From: Alphaproteobacteria bacterium
GTDB lineage: Bacteria; Pseudomonadota; Alphaproteobacteria; Rickettsiales; Rickettsiaceae
Assembly (NCBI GenBank): GCA_020630305.1
Contig: JAHDBQ010000065.1
Location: 1-5,610 of the forward strand
Direction of reading: 5' to 3'
Length of the DNA stretch: 5,610 nt
Positions within the stretch are counted from its first letter, which is position 1. Every line of letters starts with the position of its first letter. Positions 1 through 5,610 of this stretch are shown piece by piece. A model generated the notes under the pieces. The model worked only from the letters and a program-made list of their open reading frames with translations, did no database searches and was not told the origin of the DNA. The position numbers and the translations under genes are program-made.

Positions 1-1605
1 CTGAACGTTCGAAAAAACTACTTGGTCTCCTTCCTCTTCTTGCTCTGCATCTAATGATTTATCGCTTTGATCAATTAGAGGACACACCCAGTAAATCTTC
101 TCACCGTCAGACAGTTTCTTTGCAAGCGATGCAACCAGCTCCTCCCTTTTATTGCTACTCATTACCTTAGTAATAATTGGCAATCTGTTTTTAGGCTTAC
201 CGCGTAGCTGCGAAACACCCATATCACCAAATACAGTGAGCGTAAGACTACGCGGAATCGGTGTTGCAGTCATCACTAGCACATCAGGGCTTGAGGCCTT
301 TGCAATCAACCCAAGACGTTGCTCCACGCCGAATCTATGCTGTTCGTCGATTATTATATAACCAAGATCTTTAAATTCAACGCCATCTTGAAAAAGAGCA
401 TGGGTACCAATAAGAATATTAATCTCACCGCTCTCAAGTCCAGCCTTGATCTCCCTTCTTTCTTTGATTTTAGTTTTTCCAGTTAAGAGCGCCGACTTTA
501 TATTATTTTCCGACAAAGCTTTTTCAAAGAACTGAAAATGCTGCAAACTAAGTAAGTCAGTTGGTGCCATTATGGCAGCTTGCGCCCCGCTACTTACCGC
601 ATTTATAATTGTAAGCAAAGCAACCAAGGTCTTACCAGAGCCAACGTCACCTTGTAGCATACGCATCATCTGATCTGGCGATTGCTGCTCCTGCTCGATC
701 TCCTTTATCGCCTCACCCTGCGCATCCGTTAATTCAAAACCAAGATGGTCCAATATTTGATTCTTAGTTAAAGAATTCACCTGAAACGACCTACCCTTAT
801 CTTTGACATGATTTGCCTTTTTTAGTTCTTGCTCCGCAAATTGATGAAATAGCTCCTTAGTTGCAAGCAACTCACGTGAGTCAGCCTTATCTCTTTGCAA
901 AGCGGAATGATCTGGCGTAGCTCCTACCATGTGCAACTTTTTGATCTCTTGCAAAAGAGAATTAATGTATAGCGGCTCATTTTGGAAAATATTCTTTGCA
1001 TCCAAAGCAGCTCCCTTCTCTGCCCCAGCACCCGTTTTCTGAGCAAAAAGCAACTGCCTTGCTTTAAGAGCAGTTTCGAAACAATTTATTCCAGTGATTA
1101 TATAACTATAAAGCTGTTTATTAGTCAGGCCATAAGTTAGCGGATATATAGGTTCCACCTGGTTCATCAATTCTTTTTTGAATATAAAGTCAGGGTGCGT
1201 AATTTGCCACATGCCGTCAAAGCGCTGAATCCTCCCTACTACAACGCACTTAGCGCCAATTTTAAGCTTACTAAAAATAAAGGGTGGTATCTTGTTAAAG
1301 AACACAAGCATCAGTTCCCCGCTTTTATTTGAAGTATATATCCTAGTCGGAGAGCGCCTATTTGTTGATTGCTGGATGTCGCCAACTTCAACTTCAACCT
1401 GAACTAAATCATCATTCTGGAAGTTGGCGAAATTAGATGTTGTATCTATTACATTATAAGAAACTGGAGAGTAAAATAATAAATCACGCAAATTATTTAC
1501 ACCAATGCGCGCTAAAGCTTTAAGCGCGGTTTCCTTCATTGGGATCAGGGATTTAACTGGCTGAAATAATATATTATACATAAACTTAGATTTAATTGGC
1601 TTCAT
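1..1605 (-). CDS. recG: ATP-dependent DNA helicase RecG, C-terminus cut off by window edge
   Basis: RecG is a superfamily 2 helicase that remodels stalled forks and branch-migrates Holliday junctions in the cytoplasm. I translated the minus strand from base 1605 and the frame stays open for 535 codons to base 1. An OB-fold wedge domain lies at about residues 67-141 (LVQVEVEVGD to HPDFI). The helicase core follows: LTDAQ upstream of the Walker A motif GDVGSGKT at 319-326, the DEQH box at 420-423 in IIDEQHRFGVEQR, TATPIPRSLT from 446, and YWVCPLID at 505-512. Motifs IV to VI and the RecG C-terminal segment lie outside the window; family members are about 690-700 residues. The start is uncertain. 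ATG at 1605 is the most upstream one after an in-frame stop at 1618-1620, and ATG at 1581 (MYNILFQPVKSL) also fits the family N-terminus; neither has a clear ribosome binding site. The N-terminus shows SLIPMKETALKAL where relatives usually have a GVG helix-hairpin motif, and residues about 188-200 look like a small Ala/Gly-rich insertion before the helicase core. The identification is secure. Confidence 0.96.
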   Translation of the reverse strand, partial: MKPIKSKFMYNILFQPVKSLIPMKETALKALARIGVNNLRDLLFYSPVSYNVIDTTSNFANFQNDDLVQVEVEVGDIQQSTNRRSPTRIYTSNKSGELMLVFFNKIPPFIFSKLKIGAKCVVVGRIQRFDGMWQITHPDFIFKKELMNQVEPIYPLTYGLTNKQLYSYIITGINCFETALKARQLLFAQKTGAGAEKGAALDAKNIFQNEPLYINSLLQEIKKLHMVGATPDHSALQRDKADSRELLATKELFHQFAEQELKKANHVKDKGRSFQVNSLTKNQILDHLGFELTDAQGEAIKEIEQEQQSPDQMMRMLQGDVGSGKTLVALLTIINAVSSGAQAAIMAPTDLLSLQHFQFFEKALSENNIKSALLTGKTKIKERREIKAGLESGEINILIGTHALFQDGVEFKDLGYIIIDEQHRFGVEQRLGLIAKASSPDVLVMTATPIPRSLTLTVFGDMGVSQLRGKPKNRLPIITKVMSSNKREELVASLAKKLSDGEKIYWVCPLIDQSDKSLDAEQEEEGDQVVFSNVQ

Positions 1606-1624
1606 CTGTATCGTTATCTAGCTT

Positions 1625-1653
1625 ATATTAATACACTGACTCCTCTCGCGCAA
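1625..1653 (-). promoter_or_regulatory. Candidate sigma-70 promoter for recG
   Basis: On the minus strand a -35 like TTGCGC (1648-1653, 4 of 6 consensus bases) is followed after exactly 17 bases by a -10 like TAATAT (1625-1630, 4 of 6). Transcription would begin near 1618, about a dozen bases before the ATG at 1605. This would let recG be transcribed apart from the upstream hypothetical gene. The hexamers are only moderate matches in an AT-rich background, so this is a suggestion. Confidence 0.35.
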
Positions 1654-1710
1654 CTAAATTTTTTAATGATCTATATTTTAAAATGAGTTTACAATATTCT
1701 ATTAAACCAC

Positions 1711-2100
1711 TTAAGAAACTACAGAGTTTTCTCCATTTGTTTGAACGAAGCTATGTTTAGCGTCCAGCATTATTTCAAGGCCGTTATTGTCAGTCATCAA
1801 AACCGTAATGCCTTGCTCATTATTATTATACAAGGTTCCATCATCCACAATTTTGTTGTCAGTAGGATGATCGCCAATAAAATCAGACAAAACCTTGTCC
1901 CAATCAGCAGTTTTCATTCCGCCGAATTTTGGCTCATAGTCAAAGCTATCCTCCGAAGGCCATTCACTCTCCGCCCAAGAAAAACTCTCAAAGTCTGAAT
2001 GACTTTTTTCCTCCTTGCTAATTAGCGAAGATTTAATTTTAAAGATAATATTCTTGCACCTTTCCTTAATTTTTTCTTTAAAGTTTTTAAACCCGTTCAT
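1711..2100 (-). CDS. Hypothetical protein, 129 residues, basic N-terminus and acidic body
   Basis: I do not recognise this protein. It has no signal peptide, no membrane segment and no known motif. Residues 1-32 are strongly basic (MNGFKNFKEKIKERCK, then IIFKIKSSLISKEEK). Residues 33-59 are rich in Asp, Glu, Ser and aromatics, including W42 and W47. The remainder is acidic and Asn-rich, with a hydrophobic alternating stretch ITVLMTDNNGLEIML at about 98-112 that could be a beta hairpin. I chose ATG at 2100 because GGAGGT lies 4 bases upstream. An in-frame ATG at 2112 would add MEVV, but it overlaps that site and has no ribosome binding site of its own. The gene is transcribed towards recG, 105 bases away, and is divergent from murC. 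The strong ribosome binding site and promoter-like site support a real, expressed gene. The overlapping plus-strand frame (1741-1998) is its shadow. It is likely cytoplasmic; its function is unknown. Confidence 0.75.
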   Translation of the reverse strand: MNGFKNFKEKIKERCKNIIFKIKSSLISKEEKSHSDFESFSWAESEWPSEDSFDYEPKFGGMKTADWDKVLSDFIGDHPTDNKIVDDGTLYNNNEQGITVLMTDNNGLEIMLDAKHSFVQTNGENSVVS

Positions 2101-2104
2101 AACC

Positions 2105-2110
2105 ACCTCC
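2105..2110 (-). promoter_or_regulatory. Strong Shine-Dalgarno site deciding the start at 2100
   Basis: The minus strand reads GGAGGT followed by GGTT and then ATG. This is a perfect match to the core anti-Shine-Dalgarno complement and the best ribosome binding site in the window. It favours the ATG at 2100 over the in-frame ATG at 2112. Confidence 0.75.
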
Positions 2111-2133
2111 ATTTGCGCTTAGTCTAGAGTTTA

Positions 2134-2161
2134 ATTATACGACAAAATACCATAAAGTAAA
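2134..2161 (-). promoter_or_regulatory. Candidate sigma-70 promoter for the hypothetical gene at 1711-2100
   Basis: A perfect TATAAT (2134-2139 read on the minus strand) is preceded after 16 bases by TTTACT (2156-2161, 4 of 6 matches to TTGACA). Transcription would begin near 2127, leaving a leader of roughly 27 bases that contains the strong ribosome binding site. The region is AT-rich, so chance matches are possible, but the full-consensus -10 and its placement make this the most convincing promoter in the window. Confidence 0.5.
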
Positions 2162-2276
2162 TAAATATTTACAAATAGTGTTATAAATACCACCTAAGAG
2201 CTTATATTTTATAATAAAAATATATAATTGCTGGAAATCTAACGGATATTTTTTCACTTATCATACAATTATATGC

Positions 2277-2305
2277 TTCTAATAATTCAAAGAACGTGAT
2301 ACAAT
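2277..2305 (+). promoter_or_regulatory. Candidate promoter for murC-murB
   Basis: TACAAT at 2300-2305 matches the -10 consensus at 5 of 6 bases. With a 17-base spacer the -35 would be TTCTAA (2277-2282), a poor match at 3 of 6. Transcription would begin near 2312, about 30 bases before the first murC ATG. It is the best-placed candidate in the divergent intergenic region, but it is weak. Confidence 0.3.
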
Positions 2306-2342
2306 ATTTGAGTCTTAAAATTAGAAGGGATTTACTACAAAT

Positions 2343-3773
2343 ATGTTGTTACTTGAAATAATGAAAAATCAGAATCTATTAAATACCATACATTTTGTTG
2401 GTATTGGCGGGATAGGAATGAGTGGAATTGCAGAGATTATGCATAATCTTGGTTATAAAATTCAAGGCTCAGACTTGTCTGAGAATAGCAATACAAAAAG
2501 ATTGCTTGAGAAAGGCGTTAAGATTATTCAGGGGCATGATGCTGCAAATATAGAGAATGCATCTTATGTTGTTATTTCTTCAGCTATTAAAGAAAGCAAC
2601 CCGGAGCTAGTTGCTTCAAAAGAAAAACAAATACCTATTATCACCAGAGCAGAAATGCTTGCAGAGCTGATGCGCCTGAAATGTTCGATTGCAATTTCTG
2701 GTTCGCACGGCAAAACTACAACTACCTCCTTAGTTGCCTGCCTATTTGAAGCAGCAGATCTTGACCCTACAGTTATCAATGGTGGTATTATAAATAATAA
2801 AAGCACGAATGCGTATCTTGGAGCTGGAGATTACTTGATAGCAGAAGCTGACGAGTCCGATGCCACCTTCATCAAGATTCCATCAACTATCGGGGTTATT
2901 ACTAATATAGACCCTGAGCATATGGATTATTATAATAATTTCGAAAGTCTGATTGGCGCCTTTGAAGATTTCTTAGGAAATCTGCCATTTTATGGATTCG
3001 GGGTTGCCTGCATAGACCACCCTGTGGTGAGGGATATCGTAAGCAGATTCACAAAAAGGCGCGTAATAAGCTATGGAATAGATTCCGAGGATGCAAATAT
3101 CAGAGCATTTAATATTAAATCTGATATTTCCTCTTCAACATTCGATATAAAAATACAATTACCAAACTCCAGTAGTAGTGCGGTGATTGATAATATTACA
3201 ATCCCAATTCCAGGCAAGCATAATGTCTTGAACTCTCTGGCAGCTCTTGCTATTGCAGTTGAGCTTGGTTTTGGACTTAAAGTTATCAAAGATGGATTTA
3301 AAAATTTCCAAGGGGTAAAAAGACGCTTTACTAAAGTTTGCGAATATAACGGCGCCGAGGTGATTGACGACTATGCTCACCATCCGGTGGAAATCAATGC
3401 CACACTTGCTGCCGCAAGAAGCATTGCAAATGCCAAAAACTCAAGAGTAATAGCCGTATTTCAGCCGCACAGATATTCAAGATTAAAGGATTTGTTTGAT
3501 GATTTTTCAGCTTCATTTAAAGACGCAGATATGGTTTATATAATGGATGTATTTGCAGCTGGAGAAGAAAAAATCGAAGATTATGACGCGAAAAAATTAG
3601 TAGCAAAAATCAGTAGCCTAGGAAGCAAAGCTAATTATCTAGCAAGCGAGGATAACATGAAAGATTTAGTTGCTGATAATGCAAAGCAAGGTGATCTGTT
3701 CATAATGATGGGAGCGGGTAGCATTAGCAAATGGGCAAATGAATTAACAGAAAAATTAGAAATTAGAGAGTAA
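2343..3773 (+). CDS. murC: UDP-N-acetylmuramate--L-alanine ligase MurC
   Basis: MurC is the cytoplasmic ATP-dependent ligase that adds L-alanine to UDP-MurNAc, the first amino acid of the peptidoglycan stem peptide. All three Mur ligase domains are visible. The N-terminal UDP-binding Rossmann domain carries [12 protein letters not shown] (17-28). The central ATPase domain carries the P-loop GSHGKTTTT (120-128), EADESD (168-173), NIDPEHMD (188-195) and [11 protein letters not shown] (from 291). The C-terminal domain carries [10 protein letters not shown] (from 342), FQPHRYSR (from 373) and MGAGSISKW near the end. The length of 476 residues is normal (E. coli has 491) and nothing essential is missing. 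The start is ambiguous. ATG at 2343 has AGAAGGGA at 2323-2330, which is rather far upstream, while ATG at 2361 ([12 protein letters not shown], 470 residues) has no clear ribosome binding site but begins closer to the conserved domain. The stop is 2 bases before murB, so the two are co-transcribed. The minus-strand frames over this gene are shadows. Confidence 0.98.
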   Translation: MLLLEIMKNQNLLNTIHFVGIGGIGMSGIAEIMHNLGYKIQGSDLSENSNTKRLLEKGVKIIQGHDAANIENASYVVISSAIKESNPELVASKEKQIPIITRAEMLAELMRLKCSIAISGSHGKTTTTSLVACLFEAADLDPTVINGGIINNKSTNAYLGAGDYLIAEADESDATFIKIPSTIGVITNIDPEHMDYYNNFESLIGAFEDFLGNLPFYGFGVACIDHPVVRDIVSRFTKRRVISYGIDSEDANIRAFNIKSDISSSTFDIKIQLPNSSSSAVIDNITIPIPGKHNVLNSLAALAIAVELGFGLKVIKDGFKNFQGVKRRFTKVCEYNGAEVIDDYAHHPVEINATLAAARSIANAKNSRVIAVFQPHRYSRLKDLFDDFSASFKDADMVYIMDVFAAGEEKIEDYDAKKLVAKISSLGSKANYLASEDNMKDLVADNAKQGDLFIMMGAGSISKWANELTEKLEIRE

Positions 3774-3775
3774 GG

Positions 3776-4690
3776 ATGATTCTACCTTCAGTTCGCGGAA
3801 AATATAAAGAAGCTTATAATATCGCACATTTAACGTGGTTTAAAGTTGGCGGCAATGCTGACGTACTATACAAACCATCAGACGAAGCGGATCTTGTTGA
3901 TTTCTTAAAGCAAAATAATGAAAAACATCCGGTAATGGTTCTAGGTGCTGGTTCTAATATGATTATACGCGATGGTGGCATTGAAGGCTTTGTAGTAAAG
4001 CTTGGCGGCGCTTTTAATGACATTACTATTACAGATGACGAAGTAATCGCTGGCGCTGGTTGCCTAAATTTTAATTTAGCAAAAATGGCGCAGCAAAATA
4101 ATATATCTGGATTTGAATTTTTGGTTGGCATACCTGGTACAATTGGCGGCGGGGTAGCTATGAATGCAGGGGCTTACGGCTCTGAATTTAAAGATATAGT
4201 CAAAGATATATATGCCCTTGATAGCAAAGGAGGTCAGCATAAAATCAACGCAAGTGATGCAGGTTTTTCTTACCGAAAAAATAGCCTGTCAAAAGATTTA
4301 ATTTTCACCAAAGCCACGTTTTACAAGAAAGCTGGCACCTCTAAAGAAATCGCAGAAAAAATGCAGCATATCTCAGAAAGCAGAGCTAAAACTCAGCCAA
4401 TCACAGAAAAAACTGGCGGTAGTACTTTTGCAAACCCAGATGTAAATAAGGCATGGCAGCTAATAGATAATGCAGGAATGCGCGGCGCAAAAATTGGTGG
4501 CGCTTCAATGTCTGAACTACATTGCAATTTTATGATTAATGATGGGTCAGCCACTGCCTTAGATATGGAACAGCTTGGCGAAGAAGTTCGCAAGAAGGTA
4601 AAGGATCATTCTGGTATCGATTTACACTGGGAGATTAAGCTTATTGGCAAGAAAAAAATAATAAAGAATAATTATACCTTAGGTGTATAG
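3776..4690 (+). CDS. murB: UDP-N-acetylenolpyruvoylglucosamine reductase MurB
   Basis: MurB is the FAD- and NADPH-dependent reductase that converts enolpyruvyl-UDP-GlcNAc to UDP-MurNAc, the substrate of the adjacent MurC. The FAD-binding half shows HLTWFKVGGNADVLYKP, GAGSNM (57-62) and GIPGTIGG (118-125) followed by AMNAGAYG. The substrate-binding half shows the Tyr-Arg pair at 166-167 in FSYRKNS, the proton-donor serine S216 in GGSTFANP, KAWQLIDNAGMRGAKIGGASMSELHCNFMIND, and the catalytic Glu E286 in HWEIKLIG. The 304-residue length and continuous C-terminal domain fit the shorter type II class rather than the longer E. coli form. ATG at 3776 follows the murC stop by 2 bases; AGAGAG just upstream is a weak ribosome binding site, so translation may be coupled to murC. 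In many alphaproteobacteria ddl and ftsQ come next, but here a gene-free stretch follows. No convincing terminator hairpin is seen after the stop. Confidence 0.98.
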   Translation: MILPSVRGKYKEAYNIAHLTWFKVGGNADVLYKPSDEADLVDFLKQNNEKHPVMVLGAGSNMIIRDGGIEGFVVKLGGAFNDITITDDEVIAGAGCLNFNLAKMAQQNNISGFEFLVGIPGTIGGGVAMNAGAYGSEFKDIVKDIYALDSKGGQHKINASDAGFSYRKNSLSKDLIFTKATFYKKAGTSKEIAEKMQHISESRAKTQPITEKTGGSTFANPDVNKAWQLIDNAGMRGAKIGGASMSELHCNFMINDGSATALDMEQLGEEVRKKVKDHSGIDLHWEIKLIGKKKIIKNNYTLGV

Positions 4691-4998
4691 TAAATTACCA
4701 TGAATTTAACGTCAACATAAATTTATAGATAGATCAGTAGTCATAATTAAGAGGCATAAGACCAAGAAAACTAAGTCATTGGCTAGCTAGTCCCGAAATA
4801 TCATGCACCTTATTAGCATGTATACTCGATAAAGGCTTTTTGAAAGTCATAAGGTTATGTTACTAATTCTACTTTTTGCTACAGAATCGATCCTTAAACA
4901 CTTTTATTAGATACACTATTGGTAATCTGAATACTGGATAACCCCTTCAAAAACAACTTGCTTACACCGCAACTACCTGTTGTAAATTTACCTTGAAT

Positions 4999-5025
4999 TA
5001 TTTTTTTATATACTATTTTTTTATA
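4999..5025 (+). repeat. Two direct copies of a 12-base T-rich motif
   Basis: TATTTTTTTATA occurs at 4999-5010 and again at 5014-5025, so the starts are 15 bases apart. The element sits about 80 bases before the start codon of the downstream hypothetical gene. It may be only low-complexity AT sequence, or an upstream activating or protein-binding element; the sequence cannot decide. Confidence 0.5.
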
Positions 5026-5094
5026 ATCAATATATGTTTAATAGTAATTTAATTAGAGTTTTGGTAACATTATATCTGTAATAATAACTAATTC

Positions 5095-5100
5095 AAAGGT
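5095..5100 (+). promoter_or_regulatory. Shine-Dalgarno site of the hypothetical gene at 5108
   Basis: AAAGGT lies 7 bases before ATG 5108, a normal spacing and a fair match. It supports this start and the reality of the gene. Confidence 0.55.
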
Positions 5101-5107
5101 ATTTAAT

Positions 5108-5572
5108 ATGGGATTATTTGATAAAATTAAACAAGCTGCAGTTAAAAGAGTTACTAATGCCTTAAAAGGCAATAGAACTAGGTCAGATGCATTACACACT
5201 CTGGATAGTAGGACTCCAAATAAACTGACCACCCCCCCTCCTCTACCATATAAACCTGTTGAAAAGAGAGTAGAAAAACAAATGACAGTTCAGCAAGCTA
5301 TCGAAAGTAGGTATAAAGAACTAGATAAAAATGTTGATTTAACTCCTGCAAGTAAATTCCAGGGTACTGCGCGTCATACTCAGGCGCATCACAATAAATA
5401 TACAGATTCTAAAGAAATTACATGCAAGCAAAGTTTAAAAATGGCATATAAATATGTTAAAGAACAAACCAAAGAAAAAAGCACTGACAAGGAAAAAGAT
5501 GCGCTAAGAACAGCAAAAAATTCATTAACACAAGAGTTTAATTCAAGAGGACGGAGTAATTCTTACATCTAA
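5108..5572 (+). CDS. Hypothetical basic protein, 154 residues, with a proline-rich segment
   Basis: I do not recognise this protein. Its first 20 residues (MGLFDKIKQAAVKRVTNALK) would form an amphipathic helix with hydrophobic residues at 3, 4, 7, 11, 15 and 18-19, but they are not a signal peptide. A flexible linker follows, then PPPLPYKP at 43-50. P44, P47 and K49 fit the PxxPxK pattern bound by class II SH3 domains. Residues 51-80 are charged and probably helical. Residues 85-100 contain a His-rich patch (ARHTQAHHNKY). Residues 101-143 are very Lys-rich and helical-looking, and the tail is polar (SRGRSNSYI). The protein has no membrane segment and is strongly basic overall. The start is supported by AAAGGT 7 bases upstream. 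The gene stands alone after a long intergenic gap, with no partner visible before the window ends. A secreted or host-directed role is conceivable in a host-associated bacterium, as is a nucleic-acid- or membrane-surface-binding role; neither is shown. Confidence 0.75.
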   Translation: MGLFDKIKQAAVKRVTNALKGNRTRSDALHTLDSRTPNKLTTPPPLPYKPVEKRVEKQMTVQQAIESRYKELDKNVDLTPASKFQGTARHTQAHHNKYTDSKEITCKQSLKMAYKYVKEQTKEKSTDKEKDALRTAKNSLTQEFNSRGRSNSYI

Positions 5573-5610
5573 AGCTGGGCCAACAAACACTCCAAACAAT
5601 AAATCTAAGC

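Larger units (their letters stand above)
4691..5107 (+). other. 417-base intergenic region without a credible gene
   Basis: All six frames are broken by frequent stops. I see no tRNA, no recognisable RNA gene, no transposase remnant and no trace of ddl. Small symmetric elements are present: TAAATT/AATTTA around 4691-4708, CTAGCTAG at 4783-4790, CATGC/GCATG at 4802-4820, CATAA/TTATG at 4848-4859 and the perfect palindrome GTAAATTTAC at 4982-4991. None has the GC stem plus T-run of an intrinsic terminator. The last hundred bases become very AT-rich and should contain the promoter of the downstream gene, but no pair of hexamers stands out. Confidence 0.6.

Noticed and set aside
152..361. Plus-strand open frame of 69 codons
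   Set aside because: It lies entirely antisense to the conserved DEQH and TATPIPRSL region of recG, so it is a shadow.
1741..1998. Plus-strand open frame of 85 codons
   Set aside because: It is antisense to the hypothetical gene at 1711-2100, which has a much better ribosome binding site; this frame has none.
3814..4131. Minus-strand open frame of 105 codons
   Set aside because: It is antisense to the FAD-binding half of murB, and its codons mirror conserved MurB motifs.
4190..4210. Direct repeat AAAGATATA inside murB
   Set aside because: It encodes the ordinary KDIVKDIY segment of the protein and needs no further explanation.
4690..4830. Minus-strand stretch encoding a hydrophobic segment (LANDLVFLVLCLLIMTT) that could be a remnant membrane protein
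   Set aside because: It is only about two dozen codons between stops, with no start codon or ribosome binding site and no family match I can recognise.
4802..4859. CATGC/GCATG and CATAA/TTATG inverted repeats as a murB terminator
   Set aside because: The stems are five base pairs with no following T-run at the right distance, and they lie more than 100 bases after the stop codon.
5067..5087. Promoter hexamers TTGGTA and TAATAA before the last gene
   Set aside because: The spacing is only 15 bases and the matches are weak in very AT-rich sequence.

Overview
The window is AT-rich bacterial DNA that looks chromosomal. It holds three conserved housekeeping genes and two small proteins I do not recognise. 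The best taxonomic clue is MurB, whose block from GSTFANP through KAWQLID to SELHCNFMIND reads like alphaproteobacterial MurB. Together with the AT-rich composition this suggests an alphaproteobacterium of the Rickettsiales or Holosporales kind. That placement is an inference, not shown by the sequence alone.

Left part, minus strand (1-2100): most of recG, the branch-migration helicase, runs from a start near 1605 and leaves the window at base 1, so the last part of its C-terminal helicase domain is missing. Upstream of it on the same strand is a 129-residue hypothetical gene (1711-2100). It has a near-perfect ribosome binding site and a good promoter of its own. A separate promoter-like site lies in front of recG.

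Middle (2101-2342): a divergent, very AT-rich intergenic region carries the promoter of the hypothetical gene leftward and a weaker candidate for the mur genes rightward.

Right part, plus strand (2343-4690): murC and murB are separated by 2 bases and are almost certainly one transcript. MurB reduces enolpyruvyl-UDP-GlcNAc to UDP-MurNAc and MurC ligates L-alanine to it, so the pair covers two consecutive cytoplasmic steps of peptidoglycan precursor synthesis. All the key motifs are intact in both, so the cell should make at least some peptidoglycan. The usual partners ddl and ftsQ do not follow.

After murB come 417 bases without a credible gene, then a complete 154-residue basic hypothetical protein (5108-5572) with an amphipathic N-terminus and a proline-rich PPPLPYKP segment. 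I see no mobile element, CRISPR array, tRNA or rRNA. No undescribed system is demonstrable here; the two small orphan proteins flanking the housekeeping genes are the items most worth a second look.
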